Source of the DNA: MAG-120531 sp038125995
GTDB taxonomy: Bacteria > Bacteroidota > Bacteroidia > Flavobacteriales > Flavobacteriaceae
Direction: 5' to 3'
Assembly (NCBI GenBank): GCA_038125995.1
Contig: JAYPEX010000004.1
Span: 62,001 to 126,000, forward strand
DNA: 64,000 bases
Shown here: piece after piece, positions 43,056 through 51,365 of the stretch
Numbering within the stretch: the stretch's first letter is position 1
Layout of the letters: every line of letters begins with the position of its first letter
Position numbers and translations under genes: made by a program
The notes under the pieces: generated by a model
Seen by the model: only the letters and a program-made list of their open reading frames with translations
Told to the model about the DNA's origin: nothing
The model's database searches: none

Positions 43056-43137
43056 AAACACTTTTTACTTTAAGCTATTTTACGGAACTTTGTAAAGCTG
43101 ATAATCAATGACTATCAGCTTTATTTTTATCAAATCA

Positions 43138-43707
43138 ATGGAAGAATTTAAGAATGCTCTTGCGAAAACACAAGAAATCCTCGCAAGTGGTGGAGTCATC
43201 CTTTATCCTACTGACACAGTTTGGGGATTGGGTTGTGATGCTGCAAATCCAGAGGCTATTCAAAGAATCTATAAAATTAAAAATAGAGCTAATTCCAAAT
43301 CACTTATCTGCTTAGTCAGTAGTATTGCGATGCTGGAGCGTCATGTGCAAGAAGTGCCTCTTGCAGCCTACGATATCATCGATTTGAGTGAAAAACCTAC
43401 GACCATTATTTACGATGCTCCTAAAGGAGTGGCTTCATCAGTTATAGCTGAAGATAATAGTTTGGGAATCAGAGTAGTGAAAGATAAATTTTGCAGATAC
43501 CTGATCAATAATTTTAAAAAACCAATTGTTTCAACATCAGCTAATAGTTCAGGAGCACCCACTCCAAAACAGTTTGAAGAAATCGATGAGAAGATTTTAT
43601 CAGCTGTCGACTATATAGTACCTTTACAACCAGAATTCAACAACGCGTTAGCTTCTGTCATTATTAAGCTAAAAAACAATGGAGAAGTACGTATCATAAG
43701 GAATTAG
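43138..43707 (+). CDS. Threonylcarbamoyl-AMP synthase-type protein (Sua5/YrdC)
   Basis: This protein makes threonylcarbamoyl-AMP from threonine, bicarbonate and ATP for the t6A37 modification of tRNA. It has the KxR-type nucleotide site: GGVILYPTDTVWGLGCDA, IYKIKNRANSKSLICLV, SLGIRVVKDKFCRYLI and PIVSTSANSSGAPTPKQFEEI. About 189 residues from the ATG at 43138; an ATG at 43108 would add ten hydrophobic residues that do not fit the family. Only six bases separate it from cca, so two tRNA-related genes are expressed together. Confidence 0.9.
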   Translation: MEEFKNALAKTQEILASGGVILYPTDTVWGLGCDAANPEAIQRIYKIKNRANSKSLICLVSSIAMLERHVQEVPLAAYDIIDLSEKPTTIIYDAPKGVASSVIAEDNSLGIRVVKDKFCRYLINNFKKPIVSTSANSSGAPTPKQFEEIDEKILSAVDYIVPLQPEFNNALASVIIKLKNNGEVRIIRN

Positions 43708-43713
43708 CAAGAA

Positions 43714-45135
43714 ATGAACCATAAAGATGCCTTAAAAAATCCTGTTTTTAAAACCCTCAACGAGGTGTCTGAAACCATGAGATTATCATCCTTTGTTATA
43801 GGTGGATTTACTCGTGATTATCTTTTAGGTAAAGAAAATCCAAAAGATATTGATATTGTAGTGATCGGAAACGGGATTGAATATGCTCAAGAGGTTGCTA
43901 AAACCCTTAAAGGAAGTTCAGAGATTTCTGTATTTAAGAATTATGGGACAGCCATGATCAAATACAAGGACCTCATACTTGAATTCGTTGGAGCTCGAAA
44001 AGAGAGTTATTCAGAAGACAGTAGAAACCCAAAAGTAGCGAGTGGGAGTTTAGAAGACGATCAAAAAAGAAGAGACTTTACAATTAATGCTTTAGCCCTC
44101 TCTCTTAACACAGAAAACTTTGGTGATTTAGTAGACCCATTTAACGGTATAAGCGATTTAGAAAATAAATGCATTAAGACACCTTTAGATCCGGATATCA
44201 CCTACTCTGATGATCCACTTCGTATGATGAGAGCGATCCGATTTGCTACTCAATTAGATTTTAAAATTGAAAAGGATTCTCTAAATGCAATTGAGCGCAA
44301 CAAAGAGCGTATCTCCATCGTATCAAACGAGCGAATTGTTGATGAACTCAACAAAATTATTTTGGCTCCAAAACCAAGTCAGGGGTTTAAACTATTGCAC
44401 AAAACAGGATTACTACACTACATCCTTCCTGAATTAATCGCATTAGAAGGCATTGAAGAAATAGAAGGTCAACGACATAAAGACAACTTTTGGCACACCT
44501 TGGAAGTGGTTGACAATATTTCAGAAAACACGGATAATCTTTGGTTGAGATGGGCTGCATTATTGCATGACATCGGAAAAGCACCGACGAAGCGATTTGA
44601 CAAAACTATAGGATGGACGTTTCACGGACATGAGTACATAGGTTCAAAAATGGTTTACAAACTCTTTAAAAGATTGCACCTTCCTCTAAATGAGAAGATG
44701 AAATACGTAAAGAAGATTGTATCAATGAGCTCTAGACCAATTGTCATCGCTGAAGATTTTGTGACCGATTCAGCCGTAAGACGACTCATTTTTGACGCCG
44801 GAGAAGACATCGAAGATTTGATGACCCTGTGCGAGGCAGATATCACTACTAAAAACTCTAAGAAACAAAGACGTTATAAAAACAATTTTAAAATAGTGCG
44901 TCAAAAGATTGTCGAAGTAGAACAACGCGATCGCATTCGAAATTTTCAACCACCTATTAGCGGTGAAGAAATCATCAAAATATTCAACTTACAGCCTTCT
45001 AAAGAAGTTGGAATGATCAAGGAAGCCATCAAAGAAGCTATTTTAGAAGGTGAAATTCCCAATGAATACGAATCTGCTCTAGAGTTTACCCTCAAAAAAG
45101 GGAGTTCTATGGGGCTTAAAGCATCAAACATATGA
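43714..45135 (+). CDS. cca: CCA tRNA nucleotidyltransferase with HD domain
   Basis: The enzyme adds or repairs the CCA end of tRNAs. The 473-residue class II nucleotidyltransferase has GGFTRDYLLGKENPKDIDIVV (Gly-Arg and DxD), RRDFTINALALSL and the ERI motif near SIVSNERIVDELNKI. A C-terminal HD phosphohydrolase domain contains ALLHDIGKAPTKRF and FHGHEYIG, with phosphatase or phosphodiesterase potential. The stop overlaps the haem A synthase start (ATGA), suggesting coupled translation. Confidence 0.93.
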   Translation: MNHKDALKNPVFKTLNEVSETMRLSSFVIGGFTRDYLLGKENPKDIDIVVIGNGIEYAQEVAKTLKGSSEISVFKNYGTAMIKYKDLILEFVGARKESYSEDSRNPKVASGSLEDDQKRRDFTINALALSLNTENFGDLVDPFNGISDLENKCIKTPLDPDITYSDDPLRMMRAIRFATQLDFKIEKDSLNAIERNKERISIVSNERIVDELNKIILAPKPSQGFKLLHKTGLLHYILPELIALEGIEEIEGQRHKDNFWHTLEVVDNISENTDNLWLRWAALLHDIGKAPTKRFDKTIGWTFHGHEYIGSKMVYKLFKRLHLPLNEKMKYVKKIVSMSSRPIVIAEDFVTDSAVRRLIFDAGEDIEDLMTLCEADITTKNSKKQRRYKNNFKIVRQKIVEVEQRDRIRNFQPPISGEEIIKIFNLQPSKEVGMIKEAIKEAILEGEIPNEYESALEFTLKKGSSMGLKASNI

Positions 45136-46163
45136 AAGCCTATTTAAATTTCGCTAAGATTACCTTGATATTGGTGTATATCGTAGTTATTGCTGGGTCC
45201 GTTGTAAGAATGACGGGTTCTGGTATGGGTTGTCCAGACTGGCCGAAGTGCTTTGGCTACATGATTCCTCCTACTGACGAAGAAACACTTCAATGGGGTG
45301 AAGGAAAATCCTTTCACAAGGGTGAAGTAATCATATACCAAGAACGTTTGTATAAGGCCACTGGTGATTTTATAACTGAAGATACATTTAAAGATTCTAA
45401 TTGGGAACGCTACACCAAACACGACTATGCAAAATTCAATCCCTACCACACCTGGACTGAATTTATCAATAGACTCATTGGTGCTTTAGCGGGACTAGCC
45501 ACTTTCATTTTAGCCTTGTGGAGTTTTAGCTATTGGAAAACCAATAAAAAGTTGGCATTACTGGCCTTATTAGTGGTCGTTGGGATGGGATTTGAAGCAT
45601 GGCTTGGAGCTACTGTTGTCTATTCAGTTCTACTTCCTGTAAAGATTACCATTCACATGTTGATGGCACTCTTAATCATTTCAATGATGATTTCTATTGT
45701 TTATCAGAGTTCGACAAAAAATATCGAATACAAAGCAGACCCTCTGTTTAAAAAATTAATTGGAATTGCACTATTAATAACCCTGATTCAAGTTGTTTTA
45801 GGGACTCAATTAAGAGAATTTGTAGATGAACAAATTAAATCCTCAGGAGAATCCAATCCAGAATTATGGCTCGCAACGCCTCCTGTTTTATTTTACATTC
45901 ATCGCTCCTACTCAATCCTAATGTTGCTCATAAATGCCTACTTGTATTACAGAGTTACAAAATTGAATTTAGGATACACTAAAACCAAATGGGTACTTGG
46001 CTTTGTTACACTAGCTGCTCTAAGTGGAATTATCATCTATTACGCTGATTTTCCAATTTTTAGCCAACCGATTCATCTAGTTGTAGGCTCTGTTCTTTTT
46101 GGATTACAGTACTACCTTCTTTTAGAATCCATTACTGCTTCTAAAACTCAAAAAAGATTGTAA
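45132..46163 (+). CDS. Haem A synthase (COX15/CtaA)
   Basis: The membrane enzyme oxidises haem O to haem A for aa3-type cytochrome oxidase, so the organism respires oxygen. The 343-residue protein has eight helices in two four-helix bundles. GSVVRMTGSGMGCPDWPKCFG is the family's N-terminal signature; haem-ligating His residues occur in NPYHTWTEFINR, KITIHMLMALLI, YIHRSYSILML and QPIHLVVGS. EFINR has Asn where many homologues have His, which I believe is common in flavobacteria. It is translationally coupled to cca. Confidence 0.92.
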   Translation: MKAYLNFAKITLILVYIVVIAGSVVRMTGSGMGCPDWPKCFGYMIPPTDEETLQWGEGKSFHKGEVIIYQERLYKATGDFITEDTFKDSNWERYTKHDYAKFNPYHTWTEFINRLIGALAGLATFILALWSFSYWKTNKKLALLALLVVVGMGFEAWLGATVVYSVLLPVKITIHMLMALLIISMMISIVYQSSTKNIEYKADPLFKKLIGIALLITLIQVVLGTQLREFVDEQIKSSGESNPELWLATPPVLFYIHRSYSILMLLINAYLYYRVTKLNLGYTKTKWVLGFVTLAALSGIIIYYADFPIFSQPIHLVVGSVLFGLQYYLLLESITASKTQKRL

Positions 46164-46187
46164 ATTTACATCCTTAATACCACTGTA

Positions 46188-46700
46188 ATGATATACAAAA
46201 TAAGAGTCATTTTAGACGCTAAAGAAGATGTTTTTAGAGATCTTGCTGTAGATTCTAACAATAATTTGGAAGATTTACACAATATTATCTCACAATCATT
46301 TGGATTGGATTCAGGAGAAATGGCAGCTTTCTACACCTGTGATGGAGAGTGGAATCAAGAAGATGAAATACCGCTCTTCGCTATGGAAGATGGAGTTTCA
46401 ATGGCTACTGTAACTCTAAAAGATATTATCGATGAAGATCAAACCAAACTCATTTATGTATATGACTTTTTATTGATGTGGACCTTCTTTATTGAACTTG
46501 CTGATATATCAAAACGAAATGAAGGTGATTCATATCCTGATTTATTATACTCTCATGGTGAACTCCCTGACAATCCACCTGAAAAAGTCTTCGAAGCAGA
46601 ACCTTCTGAACTCGATTTAGATGATTCTGAGGATGAATTTGACGATTTCAATGAATTCGACAACTATGATTCAATGGACTTTGACGATCAGTGGAACTAA
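46188..46700 (+). CDS. Plasmid pRiA4b ORF-3-like protein
   Basis: A 170-residue protein: YKIRVILDAKEDVFRDLAVDSNNN, NIISQSFGLDSGEMAAFYTCDGEW and VYDFLLMWTFFIELADIS place it in the pRiA4b ORF-3 (IS1096 passenger TnpR) family. The name reflects early finds on plasmids; no mobile element is seen here, and such genes are widespread in Bacteroidota chromosomes. The last 45 residues are almost all Asp, Glu, Phe and Asn. The function is unknown. It is followed 17 bases later by the nucleoid-associated protein gene on the same strand. Confidence 0.8.
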   Translation: MIYKIRVILDAKEDVFRDLAVDSNNNLEDLHNIISQSFGLDSGEMAAFYTCDGEWNQEDEIPLFAMEDGVSMATVTLKDIIDEDQTKLIYVYDFLLMWTFFIELADISKRNEGDSYPDLLYSHGELPDNPPEKVFEAEPSELDLDDSEDEFDDFNEFDNYDSMDFDDQWN

Positions 46701-46717
46701 TACCTTTTTAAAATTTA

Positions 46718-47773
46718 ATGATCAACTTTTACAATACACAAATAGAGCAATTATCGCTCCACAGAGTCGGTAATAAATCTAAAGTAGAGCCTTATTTCTT
46801 ATCGGAAGCTTCTTATCCATTAAACGATGAACTTGTAGGACACCTCAAAGAATTTTTCTTTAAACCCTTTAGAGAAAAAGAAGAGACATACTACCGTTTT
46901 TCACATGAGGCTGATCTAAAATTCAATGAACTCTACAAAATGGTTAATGAAATTTTTGACAATCCTGATTCCCTGCATCAGGTATCAAAAAAGATCGGCA
47001 AATATCTCTACGATCAATCCAACCACCCACATATCAAAAGTGGAGAGCTCTATATCGCATACTTACACGATGTTATATTGGACAATAACAAAGTTGATTC
47101 AATCGGTATATTTAAATCAGAATTAAAACAAGAGTTTTTAATTTTTGAAGAAGGAGAGCAAAATCTGAAGATGAATCTAGAAAAAGGGATTAATCTAAAA
47201 AAACTTGACAAAGGGTGCATCGTAATCAATACTGAAAGAGAAGAAGGCTATAAGGTACTCAGCATTGATTCGAATCGCTACGACACTAAATACTGGTTAG
47301 ATGACTTTTTAAGTGTTGATTATATGACTGATGAAAACTTTTACACAAAGAGTTATCTTAAATTTTGTAAGGATTTTGCAAAAGATGTCGTATTACCAGC
47401 TGAGGACAAACAACAAGAAGTGCTCTTTATGAATAAGGCTGTCAATCACTTTGCCAAGAACGATTCCTTTGAAGAGACGAATTTTATCAATGAAGTGATC
47501 GATAATCCAGCCCTAGTTCCTGAATTTAGAAATTACAAAGTTGAAAAGGGACCCAAATATTCTATTGAAGATGTTGCATCGTTTGATATAGCAAATAAGG
47601 CAGTATCAGATGTTAGAAAAAAGGTAAAAAACATCATTCAACTCGATACCAATATTCAGATTAAAATGGATTTTATCAACCCTGAGTCTGCTGAGAAATT
47701 CGTTGAAAAAGGTTGGGATGAAGAACGTCAAATGTATTACTATCTCGTTTATTTTAACAAAGAATCCAAGTAA
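46718..47773 (+). CDS. Nucleoid-associated protein (NdpA/YejK family)
   Basis: A 351-residue protein of the 37-kDa nucleoid-associated family. It starts with INFYNTQIEQLSLHRVGNK, followed by the central domain (SGELYIAYLHDVILDNNKVDSIGIFKSE) and a C-terminal part (VEKGWDEERQMYYYLVYF). The E. coli homologue YejK associates with the nucleoid and topoisomerases. DNA binding is expected but cannot be seen directly here. It probably shares a transcript with the pRiA4b-like gene. Confidence 0.85.
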   Translation: MINFYNTQIEQLSLHRVGNKSKVEPYFLSEASYPLNDELVGHLKEFFFKPFREKEETYYRFSHEADLKFNELYKMVNEIFDNPDSLHQVSKKIGKYLYDQSNHPHIKSGELYIAYLHDVILDNNKVDSIGIFKSELKQEFLIFEEGEQNLKMNLEKGINLKKLDKGCIVINTEREEGYKVLSIDSNRYDTKYWLDDFLSVDYMTDENFYTKSYLKFCKDFAKDVVLPAEDKQQEVLFMNKAVNHFAKNDSFEETNFINEVIDNPALVPEFRNYKVEKGPKYSIEDVASFDIANKAVSDVRKKVKNIIQLDTNIQIKMDFINPESAEKFVEKGWDEERQMYYYLVYFNKESK

Positions 47774-47781
47774 AGGGTTTG

Positions 47782-48379
47782 TCAAACTAAGGATACTTCT
47801 AGTTGGAGGCAATCAACTTTATTTTTTAAATAATCGTTTTTCATCTTTTGTAGTTCTATAACAGTATTGGAACCCTCTAACCTGGTATACCTATTGAGCC
47901 ATTGTTGCGCTTTAGTTGTTTTGGCCTGTTGGAGATTTAACTCAAAGTTTGAATTCAAAAAATTGATGCATTTTAGATCTTTGATACTTCTAAAAAGCGA
48001 TTCATCGTACTGGTGGATCATCAAACGAACATCGTGTTGAAAGTAATAGACACAACCTAAGTGCGGTTCACGCTTTAAAGCTCGCATCCAAGAATCATCT
48101 AATTGATCACTTTGAGCAAAGTCTTGAGCGATCAATTGAAGTCGTTTGATTTCTAAAGGATCGAGGTCTTTGATTTGTTCATAACAAGCAATCATTTCAA
48201 ATCCTACTCCAAAATTGATCACCAAATCATCCCAGATCACGAGAGATTTTAATTGATTATAAGAAGCTCTATCTCTACGTACTCTTGCAAATTCTTTAAT
48301 TTTTTAGAAATATAAGATCATTTGATACTTCTTCAAAAACTGTATATACATCAAAATATAGTTCAAAAATAGATTTCAT
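47782..48379 (-). CDS. Uncharacterised protein, frame interrupted by a probable single-base shift
   Basis: The 3' part is open from a GTG at 48240 to the stop at 47782 (152 residues) and looks coding. Coding-like sequence continues upstream in the same frame (KEFARVRRDRASYNQLKSL), but without a start. An ATG at 48379 opens 27 codons (MKSIFELYFDVYTVFEEVSN and a few more) that end in TAA right after a run of six A (minus strand, 48305-48300). A shift of one base in that run joins both parts into about 196 residues. I see no signal, membrane helix or known motif. The unit may be a decayed gene, may use slippage, or the run may be misread. Confidence 0.6.
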
Positions 48380-48410
48380 AACCACTTTGCTTAAGGAGTT
48401 GGGTAAAGAA

Positions 48411-49487
48411 TTAACGTATCTTACGAGTGATAATTTCACTCATGGTCACATTTTCGTAATTCTTTTTGACAAAATTAAGCGTTAAATTTAAGATGGCCCC
48501 CATCGACTGACACGATTTAAACTTTGTATCATGAGTGAGTTCAAAAATTTCCAACTTTAAGCGATCGACATTTTCTTTTAGTGATATTTTATCCTCTAAA
48601 GAGGCCTTTATCAATTGGTTTAAACGTTTTTCCCAAGATAAAATACGCTTTGCCATTATGGATCGCTCTTCTAATTTATACTGAGTAATGGAATCTTCAT
48701 TTAGACGTTCACGTACCATTTCTACAACCCTATTGTTTTCTTTGAAGAATTGTGGTCTATAAATATTTAATCGTCCTTCGAAAGATTGTTGATCAAAATC
48801 AATCGCTCTAATTTTATATTCGACATGATCAAAATCATGTATGGGTACAATAACATAATTGTAGGATCTCATATCCCCTAACAAACGAATCATGCAGCGC
48901 TCGTTAAACTTTACAAATTCTTTGGCAATCTGAGCTTTCTCTATGGTTGTACAATTATCCAAATAGGATTCAATAAATACATCTCCTGGTATCCCCAAGA
49001 TGTGTTCTTCGATGAGCGTATCCTTGTGAACTAAAAAGTTTAAATTATAAGGAGATAACATATGCTCTAATTCCAATCCATAAATTCTAGAGGCATCGGT
49101 TTTCTTTACATAGAAATAGGTAAAGTTATCATTTATAATGTTTCGAATCTTAACTCTGAAAGGCTTGGAATTACCAAAGGTGCAAAAATCGATAGCATCA
49201 ACATTGAGGTAAGGAATAATAAAATCACTTCCGTCTGAATGAAGAATTGAATAGACTTTTTTAAGCCCTAAATCGATCTCATCACGCTCGTATTCAGAAT
49301 AATACACTCGTATCCACAATGTATCTTCATCATTTTCATCGTACACACTAACGGAACCTGAAAAGCGAAGTAAATCCTCGTAGAGCACTGGCACTTCAAT
49401 ATATCTTTTGTATTCCTTCAAGTAAGCCATCAACTTTTCATTGACTGGAAAAGCAGGCTTTTTTTTGGACATTATATTTTGAGCCAT
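48411..49487 (-). CDS. Uncharacterised conserved protein, 358 residues
   Basis: I recognise no characterised family, though I believe it is a conserved flavobacterial protein of unknown function. It is soluble, with no signal. Highly structured stretches are NVDAIDFCTFGNSKPFRVK, YVKKTDASRIYGLELEHML, EHILGIPGD and RLLGDMRSYNYVIVPIHDFD followed by RAIDFDQQ. The Asp-rich IHDFDH and IDFDQQ region recalls catalytic loops of kinase-like folds, but this is only an impression. The C-terminal 110 residues are charged helices. The interrupted gene lies 31 bases downstream on the same strand, so the pair may work together. Confidence 0.65.
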   Translation of the reverse strand: MAQNIMSKKKPAFPVNEKLMAYLKEYKRYIEVPVLYEDLLRFSGSVSVYDENDEDTLWIRVYYSEYERDEIDLGLKKVYSILHSDGSDFIIPYLNVDAIDFCTFGNSKPFRVKIRNIINDNFTYFYVKKTDASRIYGLELEHMLSPYNLNFLVHKDTLIEEHILGIPGDVFIESYLDNCTTIEKAQIAKEFVKFNERCMIRLLGDMRSYNYVIVPIHDFDHVEYKIRAIDFDQQSFEGRLNIYRPQFFKENNRVVEMVRERLNEDSITQYKLEERSIMAKRILSWEKRLNQLIKASLEDKISLKENVDRLKLEIFELTHDTKFKSCQSMGAILNLTLNFVKKNYENVTMSEIITRKIR

Positions 49488-49583
49488 AGTGATAGAATTC
49501 TGATTTTGTAAAACAATCGTATCTTAGAAGTAACAAATTACTAATTTATTCGTCAATATTCATAAGACCAAAATCATAAACTA

Positions 49584-50489
49584 TTGGAAATTATTTTATC
49601 GGCATCCAATCTATCAAAGAACTACGGCCTATTAAAAGCTGTCAACGACTTAAGTTTTGAACTTTATAAGGGTAAGGTTTATGGATTATTAGGCCCTAAT
49701 GGAAGTGGTAAATCCACTACTTTGGGAATGGTTCTCAATGTTGTAAATCCTTCTCTAGGAACTTTTGAATGGTTTGAAGGAAGAAGCTCAGTACATCAAG
49801 CTCTAAAGAAAGTGGGAGCTATTATTGAGCGACCTAATTTTTACCCATATCTCACAGCCACAAAGAATTTGGAACTTGTATGCAAAATCAAAGGAGTTTC
49901 ATCAAATAAAATCGAAGAAAAGCTAAAACTAGTAGATCTCTGGGATCGAAAAGATTCAAAGTTTGGCACTTTCTCATTGGGAATGAAACAGCGTTTAGCG
50001 ATTGCTTCAGCCCTGTTAAACGATCCTGAACTACTAATTCTTGATGAACCAACAAACGGATTAGATCCTGAAGGAATACACCAAATACGCTCTCTAATTA
50101 TTGAAATTGCTTCTAGTGGAACAACTATTTTACTAGCCTCTCACCTATTGGATGAAGTTGAAAAAGTGTGTTCTCATGTTCTTGTACTTCAAAAAGGAAA
50201 CTTACTCTACAATGGTAAAGTAAGTGAAATGAATGGACATAAAGGTTTTTTTAAGCTCAAATCTAACGATCATAAGCAATTGACAGAAACCTTAAAAACC
50301 ATCAGTTATTTAACTGATATTAGAGAAAAGAATGGATTTGTCATCGCAGATATTGAGTCTGAAATTCCATCGGAACAACTCAACAAACAATTGTCTGAAA
50401 GAGGAATCTACCTCTCACACTTAACAAAAGAATTCATCAGTTTAGAAGAGCAGTTCTTGAGTTTGACCAAAAGTAAATACCAACAATGA
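49584..50489 (+). CDS. ABC transporter ATP-binding protein (ABC-2 type exporter)
   Basis: A 301-residue ATPase: GPNGSGKSTTLGMVLN (Walker A), FSLGMKQRLAIASALL (signature), LLILDEPTNGLDP (Walker B) and LLASHLLDEV (switch His), followed by a 70-residue C-terminal domain. The fold matches the CcmA/NatA branch that works with ABC-2 permeases for drug, lipid or peptide export. The frame has no ATG or GTG before Walker A after the stop at 49563, so TTG at 49584 is the start. The permease gene overlaps by ATGA. Confidence 0.88.
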   Translation: MEIILSASNLSKNYGLLKAVNDLSFELYKGKVYGLLGPNGSGKSTTLGMVLNVVNPSLGTFEWFEGRSSVHQALKKVGAIIERPNFYPYLTATKNLELVCKIKGVSSNKIEEKLKLVDLWDRKDSKFGTFSLGMKQRLAIASALLNDPELLILDEPTNGLDPEGIHQIRSLIIEIASSGTTILLASHLLDEVEKVCSHVLVLQKGNLLYNGKVSEMNGHKGFFKLKSNDHKQLTETLKTISYLTDIREKNGFVIADIESEIPSEQLNKQLSERGIYLSHLTKEFISLEEQFLSLTKSKYQQ

Positions 50490-51319
50490 AACGACTATTA
50501 GAGATAGAATTTATAAAACTTTGGAACAATAAAATTAGCAAAGTCATTATCTATGCTTATTTTACACTTATTTGCTCTCTAGCGCTAATCGCTGCTATCA
50601 AATTTGATATTGGTCCAATTAAATTTCACTTGGCTGATCAAGGAATTTTTAACTTTCCTTATATATGGCATTTAAATACCTTTTTTGGAGCCTTATTTAA
50701 AATCTTTTTAGCCATAATTATCGTTTCGATGACTGCTAATGAATATTCCTATAAAACCATCAAACAAAATTTAATCGATGGTCTTTCAAAAATGGAATTT
50801 ATCCTCTCAAAGGTATATATGTCTGGATTGTTTGCTTTGATCTCGACTATTTTCATATTCACTATCAGTCTTATTCTAGGATTGGTGTATTCAGATTACA
50901 ACGAAATGGGAATCATTTTTAGTGATTTGAGTTTTATAATCGCCTATTTTGTGAAACTTTTTACCTTTTTTAGCTTTTGTCTCTTTGCTGGAGTTTTGGT
51001 AAAAAAATCAGCTTATGCATTAGGTTTTATAGTCATCTGGCAAATGTTTGAAGTATTTGTAAGAGGGATGATTCAATGGAAGCTATTCGATAGTGAAACT
51101 ACTGATGCTATTATGGGATTCTTCCCGTTAAATTCCATGTGGAATCTTCTAAAAGAACCTTTTTCAAGATTTGAAGCTGTTCAAATCGTAGCTCAGCAAA
51201 TAGGTGAAGATCTAAATCTAGATTACTACACCAGTATTGGAGATTTTAGTATCGCTATCTTTTGGGCCATAACATTTATCTACCTCTCGTATTTGATCTT
51301 AAAAAAGAGAGACCTTTAG
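50486..51319 (+). CDS. ABC-2 type transporter permease
   Basis: A 277-residue protein with about six membrane helices (roughly 19-37, 67-85, 107-128, 145-165, 173-190, 250-271). The first helix follows a short cytoplasmic start, EIEFIKLWNNKISK, typical of ABC-2 permeases. With the coupled ATPase it should export an unknown compound. The sequence after SMTANEYSYKTIKQNLIDGLSK is the family's conserved cytoplasmic loop. uvrB begins 46 bases further on, possibly in a separate transcript. Confidence 0.85.
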   Translation: MKRLLEIEFIKLWNNKISKVIIYAYFTLICSLALIAAIKFDIGPIKFHLADQGIFNFPYIWHLNTFFGALFKIFLAIIIVSMTANEYSYKTIKQNLIDGLSKMEFILSKVYMSGLFALISTIFIFTISLILGLVYSDYNEMGIIFSDLSFIIAYFVKLFTFFSFCLFAGVLVKKSAYALGFIVIWQMFEVFVRGMIQWKLFDSETTDAIMGFFPLNSMWNLLKEPFSRFEAVQIVAQQIGEDLNLDYYTSIGDFSIAIFWAITFIYLSYLILKKRDL

Positions 51320-51365
51320 CATTTCATTCATAGGTCAATTCAAAGGGCTTTCGTATTTTTAGACC

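Noticed and set aside
43108..43137. ATG at 43108 as the start of the Sua5/YrdC gene
   Set aside because: It would add ten mostly hydrophobic residues that do not match the family; the ATG at 43138 fits better.
45144..45449. A 101-codon open frame antisense to the haem A synthase gene
   Set aside because: It lies wholly opposite a well-supported gene, has no recognisable motif, and its composition is what antisense of a membrane-protein gene gives.
46188..46700. The plasmid/IS1096 name of the pRiA4b-like gene as a sign of a mobile element
   Set aside because: No transposase, inverted repeat or target duplication is near; the family is widespread in chromosomes.
48296..48307. A AAA AAT heptamer, a candidate -1 programmed frameshift site
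   Set aside because: A -1 shift leads into the third frame, which soon stops. The downstream coding frame needs a +1 shift or a change in the run length.
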